Positions 11,104-26,100 of a DNA stretch of 64,000 bases are shown here, piece by piece (position 1 is the first letter of the stretch; each line of letters begins with the position of its first letter). The notes under the pieces are model-generated. The model ran no database searches and had not been told where the DNA came from. It worked only from the letters and a program-made list of their open reading frames with translations. This stretch comes from Paraescarpia echinospica (taxonomy: Eukaryota; Annelida; Polychaeta; Sabellida; Siboglinidae). A program made the translations under genes and the position numbers. The stretch is taken from assembly GCA_020002185.1 (NCBI GenBank), contig CM034534.1:33779170-33843169 (forward strand), read 5' to 3'.

Positions 11104-14100
11104 GTAAACGCAGGAATGAGACAGCTCCAGTTATTTTGGTCTGCTGCTTGTGTTGTGATCTGGCACCAGCTTAGGAGCATTTTTATACACAATAGTTCTT
11201 CCACAGTTCTTCTCTGGACAAGTTGTTTTGGGTTGTAATTTGTGTGTGTGTGGAATTACCTCAGGAATTTGTTGTTGCAGACAAGCCATGCATGCTGAAG
11301 ACGGGTGTCAAGGAAGGTGATTCATTCGGAAAGAGCTTCTACATTTGTGGCTCCAAAATAGACCGATGCAATTTTGTCAAGGAAGCAGGGTAAACTATTG
11401 AAACACATTTGTAATTTATAAAATTTTTGTTTAACTTGCATTTATGTTAAAAGTTTAATTCATTCTAATCACTTTCTCAAAACCACTTAAGATGAACTAT
11501 TAAGAAAACAAAAGTATAAGGTCATTTCCAGTTTTGCCCATTTTAGAAACTATATTTTGGCATTATGAGATATAATGAAACTAATAATGCCTCTATGTGA
11601 AGTCTGCAACTAACTTATCCACAATTTTAATAGAAAAAAGAAAAGAAATAACAAGTCACTGCCATAAAAGCTTTGTGACTCATGTTACATATATTCAGTG
11701 CCCAATATTATAACCTGTGTAGACTAGATATGGACGTTATTAATATTATTTAGTTAGGTCTTATAAGAGGAGATTTATAGTTGGCAATCTCAAGCTATCA
11801 GGGGTTTCTGTATAAAATGGAAAACCCCCAATTTTGTGACTCGCATTACATCAATGTCACCACCTGAGTCTAGAAGCCTTTCCCGAAAAAACCAGAATAG
11901 ACTTGCAATTTTTATTTTCAAGATGCATGAGACTAAGGCTTAGAGAAATAGTATCAATTAGTGAAACCCTGATTGAATTAGAAAATAGGGCTGCAAGGGG
12001 CATCTAACTTTTGATTTCTGCACATAATGTTTGAATGGTGCATTTTCACATAATGCAGTATTCAAACATTGAACATTGTTTTTTTTTGTAACTTTAAGTT
12101 ATGTCTCACCATAAACAAATATTCTTTGGAAATTCAATACAAATATTTAAAGAACATTTTCCCTGTTTTCATGGAAATGCCCACTAGTCCCTCAGTCTGA
12201 TGACTTGTCATGTTCCTGTTCATGATATCATGCTCAATGATTTTGGTTTGTTGCGCCTCTGAGCTGAGGATTTAGATATATGTAGAAGTGTATAGCAGTC
12301 TACAACAGAGGTGTCAACTTGTAAGTTTTACCCGTAAGCCTTACGGATGTTTGTGAATTGTACAAGCTTATGGGTGTACGAAGCAATCCTTACGGATATT
12401 TATGATTTTGACCAAAAAAATCAATTGCGATCTCCATGAAATATAAACAGATTGCGCCAATTTTTATTGAGGACCACCCGTCTTTACCGAGCTTGGCTGC
12501 CACAAGATTTACCGAATGCATCCCAGTGTGCTCTGTGCATACAAAAACGCTCTCCTGAGCACGCACGAAGCACAAGATTTATCCCAGCCAGCTATTCTGA
12601 GCATTCGCAGAACAGTTTCGGTAGTTTCGGAAGTCGGATTCAAACTGAAATCATACCACACTCTACTTTTGGACAAGATGGATGTGAAAGGGATAGTTGA
12701 GCTGCCCACGAGGAAGCAAAAACACCTAATTATTGATATGTTGGATGATTGAATTTTGGGAATTCAATTCCTAATGTTTTAATGGTACATTTTCATATAA
12801 TGCAGTGTGCAAACATTGAAAATTGTTTTTCTCCAACAACTGTAAGTTATGTCCCACCATAAAAAATACTATTCTTTGGAAATTTAATAACAATATTTTA
12901 AGATAATTTTCTCTGTTTTCATGGAAATGCCCATAACAACATTTTAACACAATGCAGATTTTGCATTTATTTAATGTACATAATTGTAATTAAAGGCCAA
13001 ATGTTGAATGTACCCATGATTCTAGCCATACACATTTATCGACAAAATATATCCAATTAAATTGGGTTATTGTGAGAATAAACTGATAAGAATACATATC
13101 GATATTTATATGTGCATGTATGTATGCATGCACAGTTATCATTGTCTAGATGAGACTTGTCTATGTAAATATACTGTCTTGTAGGAATGTTGAGCTGCGC
13201 ACATGTTCTGTTCATGCTGGGAGTCTTGTTGATCTGCAGCTCATCCACATCAGTGCACGGAGTAGAGAGAAGAGGTGAGTTAATCCACATCAATAGCTAG
13301 TAAGAGAAACAGTGTAGAGAACGTTTAATTGTGTAAATCCTCATCAGTACATAAGTAATAAGTTCATTTTTGAAATTGTTTATTGAAGTTTTCCACTAAA
13401 TTACAAAATAATAGTCACAAAAAATTCCCCATGTGATGTAACATCATCCTAGTTCATATTAGGCTTAGTAGAGCAAATCGGCTAAATAAAATTTCCCAAA
13501 ACATGTCTCCTTACAAAACTGTATATTTTTAAGCAAGAATTTTTTATTTTTTGCTGTTCTGAAGATTTCTAATCGTCAAAAAGTAAACAAGCATTGTTGG
13601 TACTTATTGTGGAGGCACGTGTCCTGAAAATGTCTTTGAAGTTGGCTGGCTACACATGCCTGACTGCAACGTGGCACCATGTGCAGTTGATCCAATGAAC
13701 TTCCTGCTAATAATTAACACCCATGGCTGATTCCGGATATCGGAACAAACAACCTCGCTTTCAACTTGGGCACAAACTTACTTACTGATCAATACTCTAC
13801 TTAATTTAACCTCACTTTAAGTCGTACCGGGTTATATTGACAAGTGAGTAATTTTGTGCCCAAGTTGTTGCCCTGTGACTGGACACACACTGACCACTCA
13901 CTGATCACTGACTGGACGCTGTTGCAGACACTACCACAGATGTGTGATTGGCCGAAGTGAGAAACTCAACTGGTGTGGCTACTGGCTGCTTGAGAAGAAC
14001 ATGGTCAGTGGTTCGTGGTCACATGACCAGTCAGAAACTATAAGGAGCTACAATGTGGACTGGTCACAGAAGTTGTAGTAACCCATTGGGGGGTCTGAAG

Positions 14101-17100
14101 TTTGTTTATTTTAGTACTTAGCTAAAGTTGGTGCAACACCTGGTTGACATAATTGTATACCTTTTTTACATATTACATTACACAAATTGTTTGAGTTTTA
14201 CTTTGTGCAAATTTATATTAAAAAATTATTCATGGTATATAATTTACTTGCCCATATAGTCTTACACAATATGTACAAATTTCACGCAATAAATTTGTAA
14301 TTTCTGGAGTAATACGGGCGTATCCCATTTGAATATGAATTTGCTTAAAATGTTAAATTGTGAATCAGTATGTCTTTTTGTATGAATTAAAACAACAAAC
14401 TTAATCAATGTGGTGGAAGAGCAAATATGCTGGGTAGATTTCTAATAAAACACCACATATTTTAATTGACGTATATTCTGTAGTCTGGTAGATGGCGACT
14501 CTCAACTGGAACAGGAATTTTATAGACTGGTTAGCCAATAAAAAATATAATTTACAGCTTTATGTGAATTTATACAGAAATTCAAGTAAAAAATTATTGA
14601 TTTCAACCAAGGAAATATTGCATGTCTAGATACAATCAATGCATTATTGTTATAGATCTCGATAAGACATGCTTTAATATTTATTGTCTTTTTATAGGAT
14701 TTGCCGCCACCGATGAAAGACCTCGGTGTCAACCAACCTGTTTCCATTGTACCAATGAAGAAGACTGATCCTGTGAAGGAGACACACCTACAGTCTGGAA
14801 AGACTGACTCAAAACCAGTGGAGGATCAAAACAAACATGTTCCTTCCGAGAAAACAACCAAAGAGAAGGAAGAAAGAAAAGAGAAACCGACGAGCGATCG
14901 GGAATCAGTCAGACATCCCACTTCTGACACCAATTTAGACAGGGAAATCGGCACAACAACGCCTCCGAAACAGATGATGTCGTTCAGCGAGCTCAGCCAA
15001 TCGGCAAAGGCCAAGTCAAAAACTGGTGGGATTGTTGACAATGACGACGACTGCATGATTGTCGATTCGCCGTCGTTCTCCTCCTGGCGGCAGCATCCGG
15101 AACCAGGTAGAGAACGTAAGATCGACAGCAGCAGATCCGTCCTAGCCCCGAGGCCCGCTGGAGTGCAGGTGATCACAGGACGTCCACTAGGCAGTACCAC
15201 TGTTAGCGAAGGTGCTGCGAAAACTCAAGTGATTACGATTAAGAAGCCAGGTAATCACACGTCCAATGTTATTACTGTGGCACCAGCTGTAGCCAGTAGA
15301 AGTCAGCCCCCTTCAACGACAAGAATGGTTACCATCGTTAAACCAGTTTCCAGTACACAAGCTGGCGCCACCAGTGTGGTTAGTACAGATGGAGGTGTTG
15401 GGAATTTTGACATGAATGTCTACATCCGGACGATGTCCGAGAAGGACCGACTAACCACTGTCCTGGCCAAGCAGACGGTGAGTCTTAATTCCCTCTTGAG
15501 TCCTTGCAGGGTGGGGGTTCATCACTCGGTCCGTTCCATCCTCTCAAGGATACTTCTCCTATCTCAGCCTTCTGTCATTTTCTCCCCCTCACAGCTGTTC
15601 AGCCCTAATTTGCTTGATACTATCTCTCTATTGTTCACCCTCTTCTACTTTCCATCAGCTCTTAGTCGATCTGTGTGTACATCAGATACTGTTCGAAATC
15701 TAGATGTTTTCTTTGACATTAACTTTCAGCTTTCACCTATATTTACATTTCCCATGTATGCAAAATGCTGTTTCTACCATGTATGTGATCTCCATCAAAT
15801 TCAGCCTCGCTTATCTTTAATTACTGCTAAAACAACAGCAGCATTTATTAGTAGAATGTTGCGACTCATTACTAAATAGTATTGCTAAAAGGGACTTGGC
15901 TAAACTCTATCTACCCTGGTATACAAAGTTGCTAAGCGTGTGTGGTACTCAAGTCTGCTCATTTCGCACCATCACTACCTTTACTTAAACATTGCACTGG
16001 CTTCTGGTTGCATATCGAATAAAATTTAAGATAGTCACTATTACTTATCGCACCCCTTTCTACACAATAGGCATCCCTTTTGTTTAGACTCCTGCATTTT
16101 TCAGATATTCCCAGGCACCTCAGACCTTCTGTCCCACAACAACTAAGCGTAACATTGGCCTGTGAGCTTTCTGGAGCTACTGCGGCCCCCAAAGTCTGGA
16201 ATCAACTCTCCATTGCTTCATCTCAGTCATCTGAAATGATAGCAATCTTTAAAAAAAAATTGACTTTGCATCCCCATCCTTAATTTTTGGTGGTCCCCTG
16301 CTCTAATGATGACTCTGGCATGTCCCTGTTCATGATTTTGCCTAATTATTTGCCTTGACCACTGTACACTCTGCTTGACCGTCACAGAGCATTCTGCGGA
16401 CAGCGAATGTGAAGGCCTTGCCGGACGGTGGAGCAAAGATACATGACAAGATCACCGAACTGACCAGTGTGATCTCTCAACTGGACATTAGTATCAAGAA
16501 ACAACAACAGGTGGCAGTAGCCAACAAAGGTAGCCTAGACTCTGACTTCCCCTTGTGTCCCGGGTGGGGTTATGTTGGGGGGGTTGGGGTAACAAGTTGT
16601 TATTTTATTATACTTAGTTCCATTTCCCAAAGTTCTGTGCAAGTGAGATATTTAATAGACATTCCTCTATATGGTGATCAAGAATAAACTGGATAGAAAA
16701 CTCAAACCTTCCAAGAATACAATTGAATGTGCCCGTTTAATCTGTTAAAATCACCAGCAAAACTGCCAGGAACTCTATATACACAGATGCAGAAGACGGC
16801 TTTCTGATGTATTCATACATAGAAATTTAAAAAAAAATTATTTCCACGATAGCATTATAATACATAGATGACTTTATGTATTAATTGTACATGACATTTT
16901 GTATGACATTAGTGTGAGCAGTCATGTTATACAAAACATCCCCAGCTGATTGGTGAACCTCAACAAATCACAGGAAACATGCATAATATTATCAATAATC
17001 GATTTATGTCCATTTAATGTTCAATGCAAACCCTTAACCGGTAATAACCTTTAGTTGACAAGGAATTACAAAAAAAATAGATTTCGTAGGGTCGTAGATT

Positions 17101-20100
17101 AATCCCTGAGTCTGGCAACCGAAGTGCACGTCATCCACAGGAGGAAAACACCACTGCACAGTCACACACATGCACGCATGCACACACATATACAGTCACA
17201 CACATCCACACACACGCATGCACACACACATCCACACACACGCATGCACACACACATACCGTCACATACATCCACACACACGCATGCACACACACATCCA
17301 CACACATGCATGCACACACATATACAATCACAAACATTCACACACACGCATCCGCACACATATACAGTCACACACATCCACACACACGCATGCACACACA
17401 CGCATGCACACACATATACAGTCACACACATCAACATACACGCATGCACACACATATACAGTCACACACACGCATGCACACACACATCCACACACACGCA
17501 TGCACACACATATACAGTCACACACATCCACACACACGCATGCACACACATATACAGTCACACACATCCACACACACGCATGCACACACACATCCACACA
17601 CACGCATGCACACACACATCCACACACATATACAGTCACACATATCCACACACAAGCATGCACACACACATCCACACACGCATGCACGCACACATACCGT
17701 CACATACATCCACACACACGCATGCACACACACATACCGTCACACACATCAACACACACGCATGCACACACACATCCACACACACGCATGCACACACATA
17801 TACAGTCACACACATCCACACACATATACAGTCACACACATCAACACACACGCATGCACACACATATACAGTCACACACACGCATGCACACACACATCCA
17901 CACACACGCATGCACACACATATACAGTCACACACATGCACACACATATACAGTCACACACATCCACACACACGCATGCACACACATATACAGTCACACA
18001 CATCCATACATACGCATGCACACACACATCCACACACACGCATGCACACACACGCATGCACACACATATACAGTCACACATATCCACACACAAGCATGCA
18101 CACACACATGCATGCACGCACACATACCGTCACACACATCCACACACACGCATGCACACACACATACCGTCACATACATCCACACACACATATACAGTCA
18201 CACACATCCACACACACGCATGCACACACATATACAGTCACACACACGCATGCACACACACATATACAGTCACACACACGCATGCACACACATATACAGT
18301 CACACACATCCACACACACGCATGCACACACATATACAGTCACACACATCCACACACACGCATGCACACACATATACAGTCACACACATCCATACATACG
18401 CATGCACACACACATCCACACACACGCATGCACACACATATACAGTCACACATATCCACACACAAGCATGCACACACACATCCACACACACGCATGCACG
18501 CACACATACCGTCACATACATCCACACACACGCATGCACACACACATACCGTCACACACATCCACACACACATACCGTCACATACATCCACACACACGCA
18601 TGCACACACACATATACAGTCACACACATCCACACACACGCATGCACACATATACACATGTATGTATCATTGTATGTATATATTAGCTTGATTACTTAGT
18701 TAGATGTAGCTGCATAGATTTTTAGAAAATGCTACCCAATAAATGAAAACAACTTATAGAGAATGATTTATCAATCACTGTTCGTACGTGGCAACTCTAC
18801 GATCACCAATAAGACTGTTTCAGTGTAAGCTTTTAAAAAGTTTTTTATCTGGTAATTTGTAACCAATAAAGACAGAAGAAAGATTAATGAAATGACTGAA
18901 ACATTTTTATTATGTGGTGATTCTCTAATTGTCCTTGGCAGCGGCTGGCGTCTCAGTTGCATCAATGTCCCAGACCAAGCCGAGAACAATTGCCATGGCA
19001 ACAACACAGTTGCCCCTGGCAACACAACCTGCGACTGCCGGGCCGAGACAGGTGAAGTTGACGGAATACACACAGGCAGCGCCACTGTCACAGTTTGCCT
19101 ACCAACAGATGTATGCATGTAAGTCAGTTATTCTGTATCCACTGTCACATTTTTGAAAGTTCTAAACACTGTTATTCCTGGAATTACACACATCCCTATA
19201 ATATTGCACATTTTTTGAGTTGCTTCCCCTTCAGGAATTTACATGGTTTTGCAATATTTCTGAATTTATGACGTGTATGAATGATTCTGCTAAGAATATA
19301 CTGCTATTACAAACCTTTATGTACAATACAAGACAAAGCCAGTGCCAGTTAATGTCAGAATTCCATACATGAAAATGACATCAGCGTGTAGGCTACTTTG
19401 GGAAGTTTGCATTCACAAGGCACTATTTCAGATAACAAAACTCTCCATGCACTAAAAATCAGCACCCTTTTGAACTGTCTTATGAAAATAAACAATGTTT
19501 TGGAGAAAATGTATCAGTGTACAACATCAAATGAAACCATTGCTGCAAAGATACATTTATAACCAATTTTATTTAAACGTCAATATTTTCTAGATGGCAA
19601 CTAATAGATTTATCTGAAATCAGTGTTTAAAATTTCTTCTCACACAGAAGGCTGATATGTAAACGTTTCTGTGAGACATGCAACTCTCAAAAAGTGTCAG
19701 CTCACATGATGGTTGCCATTTTGTTTGTAGAAAATATCACAAAGTCACAATATTGTACAACCTAACTTGCACTTATGCTAATAAAGAAAGTTTATTATTT
19801 GAAATACCAATGAATGAAATAAACAGTAAAAGTGACAGCACATGTGTGAAATGACATGATTGAGTTTAATTTTGGTTGTTTATTTTGTAAAAAAATTAAT
19901 TAAAGCTATCATCTTTAATTTGAAATTAAAGGAATTTTTTTTAAATTATGTGGAATAATATTTATGGATATTGCCATTAAACAAATGCATAGCACCAAAT
20001 ATGACATTTCCTAGGTGGGGCAATCTGTGTAACTGAACCACTGGCATTGGCAAAAAAAAACAAGCTTTTATAGATAAACAACATTAGAATCACAAGGTAA

Positions 20101-23100
20101 TGTTCACTTGAGGCCAACATCATCCAACAGCATGTGTAAAACATTATTGTTATGATATAATTTCCATCACATGGTTACATGATTGAAAATATATTATGTT
20201 AACAATGTGGACCATTAAATTTTGAATGGAATCATCAATCTAAATTTAGATTATCTATCAATGTGACTTTTTTATTCCACAACATTTACTTACAGAATCA
20301 TTTGTTGCAATCTATGATATTGTACAGTTTACCTTGATGTGAATACAACTATACATAGGGCATCTTTGTCTTGACATATTTGTGAGTTGTTTTACATCAG
20401 TTCTGTTTTCCATGCACTAATTTATCAAGTTCAGTTATTAGCAAATTTCACTCGGACAAAACATAGTTATCAAACACGAATACATTTATGAAAAGATTAT
20501 ACCAATTGTAAATCTGTGAGATGTTACAAACTATTTATGTGAGTATGATATTTGAAAAATCTTTGAAAATTTGCATACATTGTTTGATAGCCAATCCCCA
20601 GACGGCAGCACTGTATGGAGGGCGGATGACGGCAGCTCGGTTGCGAGAGGTTGGTCATGTGACTACAGAAGCTCTTGAGCGATTACATACGTAAGTTTTC
20701 TTTATGGGCCAATCTTATATGTACAATGTATACTTCGCTGCAATCCAGGCATCTCCATACTAGAGGCACGTAACTTTAAAGCTTAAAGGGATTATATTTA
20801 ATATTGCATTAGTGTTATATTCAATATTGGAAAAACTGTAGTTTTTTTAAATTATTGACAATGATTAAATGATTGGAAATGCCTTTTTTTTGAAGCTATC
20901 GGACCAGTTCAGGCCTCCAGTTTTCATATTTACTGGCCCGACAGGCCACTGGTTTCAATCCGATTGACCCTACCTAGAAAAAATGTACGTCCTAAAGTGT
21001 AATCTTTTTATTTGATATTTAAATAAATCTTCATTTTGTGACATTTTTGTTATAACTAATTAAACAACGGCATCTAAAATTCAGGCATATGAGCACTGCC
21101 AAACTAATTTATGTCCACACACGTGATTGGCAAATGGCCGGGGTCATTAATTATTCTCTCAATAAGCAGCATTGTTACACGTTTGGTTGGCTAGGGATGA
21201 CGGCAGGCGATCTCGACAGTAGTCTCCATGATAAAACGCTAACTACCCCGGAGTGTAGTGCATACTCCATAATGGAAGGACATCAAGGAAATTTGTTATA
21301 CTGTCAAACATTTGATAGCGTTGCAAAAGACCATGACTGCAGCCGGAGCGGTGGATCTTGTAATACGAGAGCAAGGATTCTGGACAACATTCACATTATC
21401 GCTCACCGAAGCGTAGTTTACATCGCCAGTCATAAAGTGGTATCGGCATTTACATGCAAATTTAACATGGTATCATGTATGCCTCATCCAGGCAATACTA
21501 AGGCACAACAAAAAGCAAGGTCCACGGTATCAATATTTCTGCAACTCTATATTTTTATTAAAAAAATTCAGGCCAGTAACTTTTCAAATTTACTGGCCCC
21601 CGTGGGCCAGTGGATACAAAACCTTAATGTCAAGGCCTGTCACACTGCTATAAACCAACCGAGTCCATCTTGTGTCTGCAGTCAACTAGAGTCGCTTCCT
21701 GCACCGGACAATGAACTGGACGATCCAGCCGGCTTGACTATTTCTCTGATGACCCACCAGAGACAGGCCTTGACCTGGCTGACCTGGCGCGAGAAACAGC
21801 ACCCCCCAGGGGGCATCCTGGGTAAGTAGGCATGCTGTCAGGGGTGACAGGGTAATGACGGAACCCTCACTCTTAAAGGGGGATGAAGCACTTGGACAAC
21901 CACAGCCCAAACATAACAACAAACCATTTACAGTACATATCACCATGATTTGATGAGCACAGCCCGACAGAATATTTTAAATAATATTTCAAGCTATTTT
22001 CGGCACCGGACACCGCCATTACACTCCAGTGGCCAGTGGTTTGAGTTGCGAAATGCCAGGCACCACTACATACCATAATTCAGTAGGCAATGTAGCATTG
22101 CTCCCAGAAAAAATGATGAAACACATACAAAACATACAAACAGATAAATTTAATGCACTGAATGGCTACTGGATATAAGTGCTAAGAAAGAACTGTTCAC
22201 ATTCTTCTAAGGAAGGGTTCCCAGAGTAAAATGCAGGTTATAGATGGTGAATTTGGCATATCCATCAGTAGCAATCTCTTCAAGTTCAAGATTCTGCGGT
22301 GGTCACTGTTGGACGCTGATTGCAAGACTAAACACGAATGTGACGAACATGGAAAGACATTGAACGTCAAAACATAATTCTTGGTCAAATTTGTCTCATA
22401 AATGAATTTGTTTCTGTCACCACTAATGCATACCATATATCGTACATATTGAACTATATGGCATAAAACGGTTGTGCTTCAGTTCCCTTTTAAGGGTCAG
22501 GCTGATCTGCAAATGGCTTAGGCTTGTATAAACATTATGTCATAGCTTAAAAATTACTCATCTTGACCAAATGATGTTTACGTTTAGGTGAAAAATAAGT
22601 TACTTATGACTTATTTACTTTTACCAAATTAGACCCAGGACAATGACTAGACAGAGGTGGAATGGACTTACACAAGTCTGCTAATATTTGAAATTTTTTT
22701 TTAATATTTGTAATAATGAATTTGTCGTTATTGTATCTGAATGTAAAATTGTTTTAAAAAATCCAGTTATTTTGTTATCAACTTATTTTACTTCCAAAAT
22801 AAAAGTTAACTAAGCTAGAAATCAATAATATTTGTTTGGTCTGTGCCTGCTTGACCATAGGTAGATCATTAAGGCCTGACACCCCAGATGAAATTTGTGT
22901 TTTTTACCAAAAATACTCACAATGGTTGTCTGCCAGATTATGATGTATTCTCAAAAAACATTTCTAAAATGTCTGCTTTTGGAAAAAAGGATATATCTGG
23001 GAGTAATTATGCTATGCAAATTTGAATGTTGCATTAATCATACTTTATTCTGTGCAGTGACCATACACTTTTAATAACCGTCAATAGTCTGAGAGAGAAA

Positions 23101-26100
23101 ACAGTAATTGTTGCCAAAAAACAAATTTTTTCCACACTTTAAAAAAATCTGTTCATTGTGCAATAGAATTTATACTGAACAGAGAACATGTTATATAAAT
23201 GTAGTGGAGCACAATGTCACCCAATTTTTTAGAGCCCCAGACTATCAATCAGAGACAAGCCAGGTTCAAGTGCAGCAGTTTTCGAAACCAGGACAATTTA
23301 GTTTGCCCCTCATTGCTCCAGTTCACTTGGCGAACACAAGGGAATAATTGTACATATTTGTTTTAAAGAAAGTATTAGTATTCTATATTGAATTTTTGTT
23401 TTAATCTTTTTAAAGGTGTTTTTACAGTCTATCACTTAACTGTCTCTTGAGTGTACACAGTGTATAGATGTTTTATAAAATATTGACTTATATTGTAGTA
23501 TAAGTTACATTTGCCTTGACATGTGACAATATCTTCCCGTGACAGCCGATGACATGGGACTGGGGAAGACCCTGACAATGATCTCTCTGGTGCTGAAGCA
23601 GCGGGAAGCAAGGAAGGCAGCCGGTGAGAAGGGAGAGAAGGAAAAGAAGGAGAAAGAGGCGTGGCTCGCCCGCAAAAGTGAGTCTTCATTGATGTGTGAT
23701 GTGAAAGGTTAAAGGTCAATGGAGATTTTTTATTTATTATATTTTCTAACAAAAATGCCCATCCACTGGGTGGGTTTACATACAAACATATGCCGAAGAT
23801 AGTTTTCCATGGTATTCATAAATTATGTTCATTATGATGTAAATAATTGCAATTTTTTAAGTTAATATACGTTACATAAAATATTCCCAATTGATTCTTA
23901 TCGGCGCTCCTCAGAACAATTACACACAATACATAAAATGTTATGAACAGTCAATTTATGTCCATCTAACATACATTACGAACCATAGAAGTGGTAATTC
24001 AGAACCCGTAACTAACGGGGAATTAAAAAAAAAAAGGTGTTTTCTCCTGATATGAAGGGTTGTATATTAATCCTTGAAGGTTTGGAACACAAGATGCAAA
24101 CCATCTAGGATGAAAACATTAAGATACATACTCTAGCTGGATTATAGTTAGATACCGCTAGAACTAAATTAGATAAATATTTTTGTTTAATATCTGCAGT
24201 TGCCTTGAACCTAAAACGGACTTTGAAATGTACATTGTTCAAAAAGTCCAGTCTGTGACTTTCTGGTTGCTTTCATACTTTTCGCTAAAATCCTGCGAGT
24301 GTTTGTTAGATGTTGAAGTTATGTACAATTGTTTGTAAGCTATCCATGTCTTTTGTGATTGTACTGAGTTACATAAATCGATGTCGTACATTCTCGTACA
24401 AGCATATATGGGCCACAGCATTGTTTTCATGGGCAACGAATAGTAATTGTTCACTCTATCTATTTCGCAAAGATTAACTTTAAATTGCTCTGTTACAATA
24501 CTGTTACAATCGTTCACATCACCCGTCCTTTGTCTTCTTCCAGCTGACAGCTCAGTGATCATGTCAGACTCGACTCTGATCGTGTGTCCAGCCTCACTGG
24601 TCCACCAGTGGGCCAAGGAGATAGAGCGGCGATGTCAACGTCGTCTCCTCAGAGTTGTCATCTACCATGGGCCCAACAGGGAGTCTGATGTCCTCAAGTC
24701 AGTGCCTCCCTCTACTTGTCTTCTTCTCTGTTCTTCTACCCTCTTCTACTTCTGTCAGGACACCATTTCTCTCTACTTCACTATTGTTCTTCCCTTTTCT
24801 ACTCACTCCTCCTGTCTTCTTCATCCCTCTTCTTCATTCAGCAGGCGCTGATCTATTTTTTATTCCCACAGTTAATACAAATGCAGGAACTCAAGCGTTT
24901 TCTGTTGCTGCACCAACTCATCTTTTTCTCCCCTATTCTTCCCTCTTTACCCCCCTCATCTTATTCTCCCCATATTCTCCCATCTTCACCCCCTCATCTT
25001 CTTCCCTATTCTCCCCTCTTCATCCCCTCATCTTCTTCTCCCCTATTCTTCCTTCTTTACCCCCTCATCTTCTCCCCTATTCTTCATCCCCCCTCATCTT
25101 CTTCTATCCTATTCTTCACACTTCACCCCCCCTCATCTTCTTGTCCACTATTCTCCCCTCTTCACCCCCTCATCTTCTTCTCACCTATTCTCCCCTCTTC
25201 ACCCTCTCATCTTCTTCTTTCCTATTCTTCCCTCTTCATCCCCCTCATCTTCCTGTCCCTTATTCTCCCCTCTTCATCCCCCTCATCTTCTTCTTTCCTA
25301 TTCTTTCCTCTTCATCCCCCTCATCTTCTTCTTTCCTATTCTTCCCTCTTCATCCCCCTCATCTTCTTCTATCCTATTCTTCACACTTCACCCCCCCTCA
25401 TCTTCTTGTCCCCTATTCTCCCCTCTTCACCCCCTCATCTTCTTCTCACCTATTCTCCCCTCTTCACCCTCTCATCTTCTTCTTTCCTATTCTTCCCTCT
25501 TCATCCCCCTCATCTTTCTGTCCCTTATTCTCCCCTCTTCATCCCCCTCATCTTCTTTCCTATTCTTCCCTCTTCATCCCCCTTCATCTTCTTCTTTCCT
25601 ATTCTTCCCTCTTCATCCCCCTCATCTTCTTCTCACCTATTCTCCCCTCTTCACCCCCTCATCTTCTTCTTTCCTATTCTTCCCCCTTCACCCCCTCACC
25701 TTCTTCTTTCCTATTCTTCCCTCTTCACCCCCCTCATCTTCTTTCCTATTCTCCCCTCTTCATCCCGCTAATCTTCTTGTCCCCTATTCTTCCCTCTTTA
25801 TCCCCCCTAATCTTCTTGTCCCCTATTCTCCCCTCTTCATCCCCCCTCAACTTCTCCCCTCTTCACCCCCTCATCTTCTTCTATCCTATTATTCCTTCTT
25901 TACCCCCTCATCTTCTTCTATCCTATTCTTCCCTCTTCATCCCCCCTCATCTTCTCCCCTATTCTTCCCTCTTCATCCCCCCTCATCTTCTATCATATTC
26001 TTCTCACTTCATCCCCCCTCATCATCTTGTCCCCTATTCTCCCCTCTTCACCCCCTCATCTTCTTCTCACCTATTCTCCCCTCTTTATCCCCCCTCATCT

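Noticed and set aside
12516..12752. 78-codon frame as a gene
   Set aside because: No family is recognised, it lies in a TTF2 intron between direct repeats, and overlapping frames are equally open.
15478..15879. Extension of TTF2 exon 5 to the stop at 15882
   Set aside because: After 15477 the sequence becomes hydrophobic and intron-like, while a GTGAGT donor and exon 6 in phase continue the family alignment.
17124..18699. Histidine/threonine-rich frames of about 500 codons
   Set aside because: Three frames of the same CA-rich array are open together, so the openness comes from composition and not from selection.
21089..21829. 246-codon frame as a separate gene
   Set aside because: It only becomes conserved at exon 9 (21682 on). 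The upstream part is intron sequence that happens to be open.
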